From assembly GCA_900545525.1 (NCBI GenBank), contig UQZX01000001.1, forward strand, positions 62,001 through 126,000: a DNA stretch of 64,000 nt, read 5' to 3'. The notes below the pieces were generated by a model, which ran no database searches, was not told the origin of the DNA, and worked only from the letters and a program-made list of their open reading frames with translations. The translations under genes were made by a program, and so were the position numbers. Origin of the DNA: an uncultured Prevotella sp. GTDB lineage: Bacteria; Bacteroidota; Bacteroidia; Bacteroidales; Bacteroidaceae. This document shows, one piece after another, positions 8,457 to 15,941 of this stretch (positions are counted from its first letter, which is position 1; each line of letters opens with the position of its first letter).

Positions 8457-9179
8457 TCATTCTGCTGTGCTTTTCTTGTCGCCGGTAATTTTTTCCGAGG
8501 TCTTGTCTTTTGCAAAAATCCTCATGTTCGCAAGGTGTCTCAACACCAGTTCTTTCATTCCTTTGGCGTCTTTATCCTTTATTTTCTGCAAATATTCGCG
8601 GTGTTCTGAGCGCACGATGTTTCTCGGCGAGGCGCAGAAACGGAACTTATGATAATACCTCATTATATCGGGCGTTATCGTGAGGAGCAGCATGCTGATA
8701 ACCGGATTATGGCTGCTGCGCGCTATGGACTGGTGGAATGCGAAATCCTTTTCCACACGTTCCTCTGACGATTGCGTCTGTTCAAACTCATCAAGAGTCT
8801 TTTCTATCTCTCTGATGTCGTCTTCCGTACGGTTGCGCGCGGCAAGTTTGCACGCCTCGATTTCAAGAAGCACGCGCACATGTACCAATGAGCGGAAGTC
8901 GTATTGACTGACTCTCAGCGCGTTGGTAATCATCTTGTCCATCTGGTCCTTTGTGAATTCGGCAACCACGGTACCGCTTTGCGGAAATGTTTTCAGTATG
9001 CCATATAGCTCCAACTTCTTTAATGCCGCCCTTATGTGTGGGCGTCCTATGCCCAACATATCAGACAACTTGCGCTCGGACGGCAACCTGTCGCCCGGCA
9101 AGAAGGTCTTGTCCTCAATTGATTTCCGTATGTATTCAATTACGTCGTCAACCGTATTACACTGCTGTTTGTTCTGCAT
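8457..9179 (-). CDS. GntR-family (FadR subfamily) transcriptional regulator
   Basis: A 240-residue cytoplasmic regulator with an N-terminal winged helix (GDRLPSERKLSDMLGIGRPHIRAA, residues 29-52) and a C-terminal FCD domain. The FCD metal-site residues are present: D145 and H149 (DFAFHQ), H193 (SEHREYL) and H215 (LRHL). FadR-subfamily GntR proteins bind carboxylic-acid ligands, and UxuR/ExuR/LldR-type members control hexuronate or lactate use. It sits at the edge of a uronate PUL whose SusC promoter carries two ATTGGTNNACC-type palindromes, the operator type of this subfamily, so it is probably the PUL repressor (inference). Its own promoter overlaps a half-site, which suggests autoregulation. 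Confidence 0.88.
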   Translation of the reverse strand: MQNKQQCNTVDDVIEYIRKSIEDKTFLPGDRLPSERKLSDMLGIGRPHIRAALKKLELYGILKTFPQSGTVVAEFTKDQMDKMITNALRVSQYDFRSLVHVRVLLEIEACKLAARNRTEDDIREIEKTLDEFEQTQSSEERVEKDFAFHQSIARSSHNPVISMLLLTITPDIMRYYHKFRFCASPRNIVRSEHREYLQKIKDKDAKGMKELVLRHLANMRIFAKDKTSEKITGDKKSTAE

Positions 9180-9231
9180 ATATAAATTAATAGGTATATT
9201 TTGCTGTTGGCCGCATGTTTTTTCAACGTTA

Positions 9232-9264
9232 CAAAGGTAAATAGTTTCTTATAGACAACCAAAA
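9232..9264 (-). promoter_or_regulatory. GntR gene promoter with possible operator half-site
   Basis: On the minus strand TTTTG (9260-9264) and TACCTTTG (9232-9239) are separated by 20 bases, matching the Bacteroidetes promoter. The sequence TTTTGGTTGTCTATAA over the -33 contains one TTGGT half of the operator seen at the SusC promoter. Confidence 0.5.
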
Positions 9265-9380
9265 TTTAAAATGATATTTTGTCCTTTCCGTTCCAATGCA
9301 GGTCATGACATTAATTTTTTATTTGAGTTTTTTATTATTCCTCTTCCAACTGCCTTGATTTACGGTTTTTTACCTGTCGT

Positions 9381-9540
9381 TTTCCAATAAGGGTGTGTTA
9401 AAATACTCATACAGTAACTGGTAGGGACATATTCTTGTATTTGTCCGCTAAACAGCCATTGAATATTACGAATGGACAAATACAAGAATATGTCCCTACC
9501 AGTTGGAAGAGTTGAGTTTTGATACACTCTCTTTGGAAAG
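9381..9540. mobile_element. MITE-like palindromic element
   Basis: A perfect 31-bp inverted repeat (9416-9446 with 9474-9504) lies inside imperfect terminal inverted repeats (TTTCCAATAAGGGTGTGTTA at the left; the right end reads CTTTCCAAAGAGAGTGTATC on the other strand). The whole 160-bp element is almost one palindrome with a 27-base centre and encodes nothing. This is the form of a non-autonomous miniature inverted-repeat element. It lies between two minus-strand genes and would form a very stable hairpin in a read-through transcript. No clear target-site duplication was seen. Confidence 0.65.
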
Positions 9541-9587
9541 ATGTTTCTTTTGGGCGGCTATGTTACTCATTAACTGCGTGTTATGAT

Positions 9588-12422
9588 TTAGTCCGCCAAA
9601 GTCTGTAAAAACTTCGTAAGGCTGGCACGCTCATCTAACCCGAGCTTCTTTCTCAGGCGGTATCTGCCTATCTCGACACCTCTCACCGAGATGTTCAGCA
9701 GCGGCGCAATTTCCTTTGTCAGCATGTTCAGTTTTATGTAGGCGCAAAGCATTTTCTCCTTGTGCGACAGTCCGGGACATTTCTCGTCGAGCACTTTGAA
9801 GAAGTCATGGTGCACGGCGTCAAATGAGTTCTGGAACGCCTTGATGTCGTCGTCGTGCCCTATGTTCGTGTCGATCTGTTTCAGCAGTTTCGATATACGC
9901 CGTTTCGCGCCCGGCAGGTTATCCTCGTTCATCGTGTTGTATATGCCTTGAACCGTCTTTTTTATTTCGCTCAGCATCTCGTTTTTCCTGACGTTGTTGA
10001 CATGTGATGATATAAGTTCGTCAGACTTTGAGCGCAGTTCTATCATCAGGTTCTTGTCTTTCAGCGTCTCGATTTTTTTGTCTTTCTTCTCGCTTTCAAT
10101 CTTAAAGCGTTCTTCCTGATGCGCCAGCATCTCCTCGTTGCGGCTTATCAGTAGCGTCTTGCTCTTTCTTATGCGGTAATAGACGGTGCCTATGGCTGCC
10201 AATACCATTAATATATATAAGGTGTACGCCCACCATGAGCGGTACCATGGCGGCAGTATCACGAACTCGATGCTTGTCGTTGCCACGTCAGTGTTGCCGC
10301 CAATGCTTGCCCTGACGGTAAACTTATACCTGCCTTCATGCAGGTTGGTATATTCTTTCGAGTTGGCTTCAGCATATTCGCTCCAAGGCATTCCGTCCGG
10401 TCCTTCCAGCCTGCATGAATATAGTACGGCACCTGTCTTCTCGTAGCATGTCATCCCGTATTCTATGCGCAGCGAGTTTTCACCGTATTTTATGCGGATC
10501 GGCGGCATTCCCTTCGCTATGTTTTCCATTATAAGCGAGTCCATGCCGTTGGTAACGAACAGTTTTCTTATATGTAGGGACCAGTTGTTTCCGTCCTTTG
10601 CACTTGGCTGTATGTTCAGGCAGGTGAAGCCGTCCTCCGTGCCGATGATTGCCTTTCCGCCGGTGATGGTTATGCTCTCATAGTCTTCCACCAGGTTCCC
10701 GTTGAGCCATGCCTCACCCTTGTTCTTGGTATACGACTTCCTGCGCTTGTCATATCTCAGCAGAGCCAGTTGTCCGTGGGCTACATACCAGATGTTCTTG
10801 TCTTTGTCCTGATGGATGAATGTGTACGGGACTTTTCCGTCAAGCATCTTCTCCATGTTGGCAAACTCTTCTATACGGTCGTCGGTGGCGTTGTATCTGA
10901 ACAGCCCGCGCCTTGTGGCAAACACCATGGTCCCGTCTATCTTGGATATGCAGATGTTGCTTTGTGGAAGTTTGTTGCCGTTGTATTCCTTTTGTCTTAC
11001 GGCACGTTTCATGTCATTGGAAAGCACTATCCGCACTATGCCTCTTTCCTTGTTGGCAATCCAGATGGCGTTGGAGCCGTCTTCTACACAAAGCGATTTG
11101 GGTGATATTCCGCTGTCTTTTATCTTCATGGGCATGCTCCATGTGCCGTTGTCGCACGTCATAAGGTACAAGCCCCAGAACGTTCCCAATATCAATGTGT
11201 TGCCGTCGGATGTCAGCGGGGTTACGTTCCATACTCCCCTTATCGGATAATAGGTTGTTCCGTTGCGGTCTTTGCGCATGAAAAAGTTTCTTCCTCCGCA
11301 GAAAAGACTGCCGTTGATTTCGGTAAGACAGTAAACGATATCGTTGGTGCCGTTTACAAATTCAGGATTGGTAACGCTGTTCGCGCCCTGCGGAATGTCT
11401 GTCGTGTACAGCCCTTGGTTGGTTCCCAAATAGAGTTTCCCGCCGTATATGCACGACGCGTAGCCCGCTCCTATTGCCGAAAGGCGGGTGTAAAGGTGCA
11501 GTAGCGGCGAGTTTAGCGAAATGTAATCGATACCGTTGGCGTAGCCAATCCACAGGTTCTGCCTGTTGTCAAGCTTGACATCGAGAACCGAAAGGTTTTG
11601 CATGCCGTTGTCAAGTCCGGCTTTCTCCTTCTGCCCGTCAGACAGGTTGTATAATATGATGCCCTCACGTGTGGTTCCCATGACGAGCGTCTGCCCTTTT
11701 ATGTCAGCGCACGAGACGTCCTCCCCGTCGTTGGGCAGAAACTTTTTCCATGTCTTGTCCTTATATAAATATACGCCGTTTCTTCTTGTAACAGCCAAAG
11801 GCGCGTTGTTGTAGGACAGTATTTCGACAACATCCGACAAGGTGACATCTTGTTGTACCTGCATCTTTGTCAGTTCATTGCCGCTCAACGAGTATAGTCC
11901 CTTTGCCGTTGCCGCGTACAAGATGTTGTTTACGATGCCTGAACATTGTATGCTGTAAGGGCTTGAAATCTTTCTTATGGTGCCGTTGTATATATACAGC
12001 GAATTGTCTGCCTGAAAGATAACGGAGTTTTCAGACCTGTGTATCTTCCACACGTTTATGGTCCTTTTCTCTTTAAGTTTTCTTGAAAGAGGGTGGTATC
12101 TCAGATGTCCGGCAACATCAGGGGCAAAGAAACCGAACTCTCCGAGCCCGCCTACGTATATCCGCTTGCCGTATGGCATGACGGCTCTTGCCTTTATCTC
12201 CTGCCCGAAAGGATAGATATTCCAGAACACGCCGTCAAATTCGAGCAGCCCTTTGTTGTTTGCAAAGTACATCCAGCCATTGGAGTTCTGCGCGATAGAC
12301 CAGTTCTGGTTGCTTGCCTTGTATTCAAATCGTGAATAGTTGGTTATCGGACGCTGCCAGTAAAGCTTCGCATGCGATAGTATCGGGATAGAGAATAAGA
12401 TGAAAAACAATGCTTTTTTCAT
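9588..12422 (-). CDS. Membrane one-component regulator: beta-propeller sensor with LuxR-type HTH
   Basis: The start is taken at 12422 because MKKALFFILFSIPILSHA is a good signal peptide and a promoter ends 19 bases upstream; an in-frame ATG at 12500 is upstream of that promoter. The protein has about 944 residues. In order: two-component-regulator propeller repeats filling the periplasmic part, a Y_Y_Y (triple tyrosine) domain, one transmembrane segment after ILPPWYRSWWAY, a long cytoplasmic coiled coil (EERFKIESEKKDKKIETL), and a C-terminal LuxR-like helix-turn-helix (MLTKEIAPLLNISVRGVEI). There is no histidine-kinase or receiver domain, so it is a one-component relative of hybrid HTCS sensors. 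It is divergent from the SDR/PL38/GH2 genes and probably activates part of the PUL. Confidence 0.88.
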   Translation of the reverse strand: MKKALFFILFSIPILSHAKLYWQRPITNYSRFEYKASNQNWSIAQNSNGWMYFANNKGLLEFDGVFWNIYPFGQEIKARAVMPYGKRIYVGGLGEFGFFAPDVAGHLRYHPLSRKLKEKRTINVWKIHRSENSVIFQADNSLYIYNGTIRKISSPYSIQCSGIVNNILYAATAKGLYSLSGNELTKMQVQQDVTLSDVVEILSYNNAPLAVTRRNGVYLYKDKTWKKFLPNDGEDVSCADIKGQTLVMGTTREGIILYNLSDGQKEKAGLDNGMQNLSVLDVKLDNRQNLWIGYANGIDYISLNSPLLHLYTRLSAIGAGYASCIYGGKLYLGTNQGLYTTDIPQGANSVTNPEFVNGTNDIVYCLTEINGSLFCGGRNFFMRKDRNGTTYYPIRGVWNVTPLTSDGNTLILGTFWGLYLMTCDNGTWSMPMKIKDSGISPKSLCVEDGSNAIWIANKERGIVRIVLSNDMKRAVRQKEYNGNKLPQSNICISKIDGTMVFATRRGLFRYNATDDRIEEFANMEKMLDGKVPYTFIHQDKDKNIWYVAHGQLALLRYDKRRKSYTKNKGEAWLNGNLVEDYESITITGGKAIIGTEDGFTCLNIQPSAKDGNNWSLHIRKLFVTNGMDSLIMENIAKGMPPIRIKYGENSLRIEYGMTCYEKTGAVLYSCRLEGPDGMPWSEYAEANSKEYTNLHEGRYKFTVRASIGGNTDVATTSIEFVILPPWYRSWWAYTLYILMVLAAIGTVYYRIRKSKTLLISRNEEMLAHQEERFKIESEKKDKKIETLKDKNLMIELRSKSDELISSHVNNVRKNEMLSEIKKTVQGIYNTMNEDNLPGAKRRISKLLKQIDTNIGHDDDIKAFQNSFDAVHHDFFKVLDEKCPGLSHKEKMLCAYIKLNMLTKEIAPLLNISVRGVEIGRYRLRKKLGLDERASLTKFLQTLAD

Positions 12423-12440
12423 GGCTTCAGATATTTTCTG

Positions 12441-12471
12441 CAAACATAATAAAAATACATCATGTTTGCAA
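12441..12471 (-). promoter_or_regulatory. Promoter of the propeller regulator
   Basis: On the minus strand TTG (12469-12471) and TATGTTTG (12441-12448) with a 20-base spacer match the Bacteroidetes consensus. The short distance to the ATG at 12422 decides the start site. Confidence 0.55.
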
Positions 12472-12598
12472 TTTATAAACAACTTTTTTCTCGTTTTCAT
12501 GTATGTAATAACTTGATAATAACCTTTTTACATATATAAGAGAAATAAATGTTGTATTATTTTCAGCTTTCTAATGTATCATTGATGTAGTTTGAAAA

Positions 12599-12699
12599 TT
12601 GGAAAAGATGTTTCCTGAACTTAAATTTGCGGAAAATCTTTGCCTGAAAAACCGCAAACGTTAACCCGGGTGGCTTGTTATTGCAAAAAGGTACAAGCC
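12599..12699 (+). promoter_or_regulatory. Promoter region of the SDR operon with an inverted repeat
   Basis: TTG at 12599 and TAAATTTG at 12622-12629 form a candidate promoter. Downstream, GGCTTGT (12672-12678) and ACAAGCC (12693-12699) are a perfect 7-bp inverted repeat with a 14-base gap, a possible operator for the divergent regulator. The region holds no gene. Confidence 0.4.
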
Positions 12700-12762
12700 C
12701 TGATGTAAAACGGAATAAATGCTATTGCAAGAAAGAACGAATACTAACTTAAAATATTAATT

Positions 12763-13572
12763 ATGGAAACAGCAAACATTTTCTCGCTTAAAGGTAAGAA
12801 TGCCTGGATAACCGGGGCTTCTTACGGTATCGGCTTTAATATCGCAAGGGCATTTGTTGCGGCGGGCATAAGCACGATTGTCTTCAACGACCGCAATGAG
12901 GAGGCTCTTCAACGCGGACTTGAGAACTATAAAAAGGCGGGCATTGACAACGTGCGTGGATACATCTGCGACGTCACGGATGAGAAACAGGTGCAGGAAA
13001 CGGTAAAGAAGATAAACGGGGAGGTGGGCAACATCGACATCCTTGTCAACAATGCAGGCATTATCAAGCGTATTCCCATGCACGAGATGAGCCGTGATGA
13101 GTTTCAGCAGGTTATCGATGTAGACCTTGTAGGACCGTTTATCGTGTCGAAGGCAGTAATTCCTGGGATGATGAAACGCAACGAAGGGAAAATCATTAAT
13201 ATATGTTCAATGATGAGCGAGCTTGGACGTGAGACGGTATCGGCTTACGCGGCAGCCAAAGGCGGGCTGAAGATGCTTACGCGGAACATCTGTTCTGAGT
13301 ATGGTGCTTACAACATACAGTGCAACGGAATAGGTCCGGGCTACATCGCAACTCCCCAGACCGCGCCCCTGCGTGAGCGTCAGGCTGACGGCAGCAGGCA
13401 TCCTTTCGACAGCTTTATCTGTGCCAAAACGCCGGCAGGACGCTGGCTCGGACCAGAAGAACTGGGCGGTCCGGCTGTCTTCCTTGCGTCTCATGCCTCT
13501 GACGCAGTCAACGGACACATCCTCTATGTGGACGGTGGCATACTGGCATATATAGGCAAGCAACCTGAATAA
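12763..13572 (+). CDS. SDR-family oxidoreductase, gluconate 5-dehydrogenase/KduD-like
   Basis: A 269-residue short-chain dehydrogenase with the cofactor motif TGASYGIG near residue 18, NNAG near 94, and a YAAAKGG catalytic block (Tyr and Lys two turns apart) preceded by the active-site serine in ICSMMSELG. The closest recognisable type is gluconate 5-dehydrogenase/2-keto-3-deoxygluconate (KduD) enzymes. In this context it would reduce a keto-deoxyuronate derived from lyase products on the way to KDG; no kduI is present nearby. It is the first gene of an operon with the lyase/GH88 fusion (11-base gap) and GH2. Confidence 0.85.
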   Translation: METANIFSLKGKNAWITGASYGIGFNIARAFVAAGISTIVFNDRNEEALQRGLENYKKAGIDNVRGYICDVTDEKQVQETVKKINGEVGNIDILVNNAGIIKRIPMHEMSRDEFQQVIDVDLVGPFIVSKAVIPGMMKRNEGKIINICSMMSELGRETVSAYAAAKGGLKMLTRNICSEYGAYNIQCNGIGPGYIATPQTAPLRERQADGSRHPFDSFICAKTPAGRWLGPEELGGPAVFLASHASDAVNGHILYVDGGILAYIGKQPE

Positions 13573-13583
13573 AGGGCATTCGT

Positions 13584-15920
13584 ATGGTACGGAAAATATT
13601 TATTTTGGCTTTGTCCGTATGCTTCGTGAGCGGCGTCGTTACCGCCCAGACCATCTGGAACGCGGAACATCTGGCAAAGGTAAAGGAGCAAATAAAGCAG
13701 CCGGTGTATAATACGGCTTACAGACAGCTGATAAAAGATGCTGACAAGGCATTGAAGAAAGAGCCTCTGTCGGTAATGATGAAGGACAAGGTGGCGGCAA
13801 GCGGCGACAAGCACGACTATCTCAGTCAGGCACGTTACTACTGGCGTGACCCTTCAAAGCCCGACGGTAAGCCTTATATAAATAAGGACGGGGAAAGCAA
13901 TCCGGAGATTAATAGGCTTGACAGGGTGCGCCTTGCCAACATGGCAGGTAATGTTACGACCCTCTCGTTGGCATACTATTTCAGCGGCGAAGAGAAGTAT
14001 GCGGAGAAAGCAGCAGAGCAGCTGAGGGTGTGGTTCCTTGACAAGGAGACGAAGATGAACCCCAACCTGAATTACGCCCAGATAGTTCCCGGCAAGAACG
14101 GGGACAAGGGCCGTTGCTTCGGAGTTATCGATACATATTCTTTTATAGGAATGCTTGATGCCGTGCAGCTGCTTGAAAAGTCGGCGGCTTTTACCCCCGC
14201 AGACTCTGAAAGGCTGAAAGGCTGGTTCTCAGAACTGCTCGACTGGCTGCTGACAAGCGAACTCGGGAAGCGCGAGTCGCAGTCTGTCAACAACCATGGA
14301 ACAGCATACGACGTGCAGGTCCTTGCTTACGCGAAGTATGTCGGCAGGACGGATGTGGTGAAAGATGTCCTGAAAGACTTTTATCCAAAGCGCATATTAA
14401 CGCAGATAGAGCCGGATGGCAGGCAGCCGCTGGAACTGAAACGAACGCTCGCTTATCATTACAGCCTGTATAATCTGACGCACATCCTCGACGTGTTCTT
14501 TATCGCGAAGAACTTGGGACTGGAGGTCGGAGACAATACCAAGACCTCTTTTGAAAGGGTACACAAGGCGTTTGATTTCATTGCAGGCTATCTCGGCAAA
14601 CCTGTTGAGGCATGGCATTACAAGCAGATAAGCGGCTGGGAGGAGACACAACAGCTGCTATGCAAGGACCTTTATCGTGCATGGCTGCTTGACACGAAGC
14701 TGAAAGAATATCCCAAGTTGTATCATAAGTACGGATTGCAAGACTGGAGCGACCGTTTCACCCTGCTCTATTTGAAGAGCGACCGTTCGGACAACGGCTA
14801 TGCAAGTGCGGCAAAGCAGCTGCGCTTCGCCCTGAAATGCGCGGAAGAAGAGTATTCCCGTGGCAAGACAAAGAATGGCGACAGGCTTGTCTCTCCACGC
14901 TGCTTGGAAAAAGACGGGTCGCTCCGGCTTGTCGTTCCGCGCGACTGGTGCTCCGGATTTTTTGCCGGAAACCTGTGGCAGATGTATGGTTACACACATC
15001 AGGAAGAATGGAAAAAGGCGGCTGAAAAATACACGTTGCCGATAGAAAAAATGAAAGACTGCACTGGAACCCACGACCTCGGCTTCGTCGTTTACAGCTC
15101 TTTCGGCAACGCATACGCCCTTACGGGCGAGCAATCCTATAAGGATGTCGTGCTGCATGCCGCCCGTTCGCTCGCTTCGAGGTACAGCCCCAAGGTGAAG
15201 GCGATACGCTCATGGGACCACAACAGCGACAAGTGGCGCTACCCCGTCATAATAGACAACATGCTGAACCTTGAACTCCTGTTCGAGGCAAGCAGGCTCT
15301 CGGGCGACGACACCTATTATAATATAGCCGTGAACCATGCCAACACCACGATGAAAAACCACTTCCGCAAGGACTGTTCATGCTACCATGTGGTAAGCTA
15401 CGACCCCCAGACGGGTAAACCGGAGAAGAAAAACACCCATCAGGGCATAGCCGACGAGAGTGTGTGGAGCCGCGGACAGGCATGGGGCTTGTATGGTTAT
15501 ACAATGTGCTACCGTTACACCCGTGACGAGAAATACCTTGAACAGGCGCGCAAGATAGCCTCTTTCATCTTCTCGCAGCCCGGTATGCCCGACGACCTTG
15601 TGCCATATTGGGACATGAAAGACCCCGCCATACCAAACTCTCCACGCGATGCCTCGGCGGCAGCGGTCAGTGCTTCGGCGCTTTATGAGCTTGCCCTGTA
15701 TGTCACGAAAGAAGAGGCAAAGGGCTATCGGAAGACTGCCGACAAGATATTGGGCAGCCTGTACAAGGGCTACCGTTCGAAAGTCAACGCCAACAAGGGC
15801 TTCCTTCTGCTTCATTCGGTGGGCAACTATCCGGCAAACGACGAGATTGACGTGCCCATTGTCTATGCAGACTATTATTATCTGGAGGCACTCAGCCGCA
15901 AGGCTTTTATGAAACGGTAA
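13584..15920 (+). CDS. PL38-like lyase fused to GH88 unsaturated glucuronyl hydrolase
   Basis: A 778-residue exported protein (signal MVRKIFILALSVCFVSGVVTA) with two catalytic halves. Residues about 25-380 form an alginate-lyase superfamily (alpha/alpha toroid) domain like that of PL38: YYWRDPSKPDG, NPNLNYAQIVPG and the catalytic-type SVNNHGTAYD (N237, H238). The same signature occurs in the single-domain protein at 33035. Residues about 385-778 form a GH88 domain: GTHDLGFVVYSSFG (D498) and the IIDNMLNLELL block (D558) match the two essential aspartates of unsaturated glucuronyl hydrolases, and DESVWSRGQAWGLYG is typical. A lyase would create a chain with a 4,5-unsaturated end that the GH88 half could remove. 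Fusion is unusual; both halves look intact. Confidence 0.82.
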   Translation: MVRKIFILALSVCFVSGVVTAQTIWNAEHLAKVKEQIKQPVYNTAYRQLIKDADKALKKEPLSVMMKDKVAASGDKHDYLSQARYYWRDPSKPDGKPYINKDGESNPEINRLDRVRLANMAGNVTTLSLAYYFSGEEKYAEKAAEQLRVWFLDKETKMNPNLNYAQIVPGKNGDKGRCFGVIDTYSFIGMLDAVQLLEKSAAFTPADSERLKGWFSELLDWLLTSELGKRESQSVNNHGTAYDVQVLAYAKYVGRTDVVKDVLKDFYPKRILTQIEPDGRQPLELKRTLAYHYSLYNLTHILDVFFIAKNLGLEVGDNTKTSFERVHKAFDFIAGYLGKPVEAWHYKQISGWEETQQLLCKDLYRAWLLDTKLKEYPKLYHKYGLQDWSDRFTLLYLKSDRSDNGYASAAKQLRFALKCAEEEYSRGKTKNGDRLVSPRCLEKDGSLRLVVPRDWCSGFFAGNLWQMYGYTHQEEWKKAAEKYTLPIEKMKDCTGTHDLGFVVYSSFGNAYALTGEQSYKDVVLHAARSLASRYSPKVKAIRSWDHNSDKWRYPVIIDNMLNLELLFEASRLSGDDTYYNIAVNHANTTMKNHFRKDCSCYHVVSYDPQTGKPEKKNTHQGIADESVWSRGQAWGLYGYTMCYRYTRDEKYLEQARKIASFIFSQPGMPDDLVPYWDMKDPAIPNSPRDASAAAVSASALYELALYVTKEEAKGYRKTADKILGSLYKGYRSKVNANKGFLLLHSVGNYPANDEIDVPIVYADYYYLEALSRKAFMKR

Positions 15921-15941
15921 AACCATAAATGAGTGAACGAT

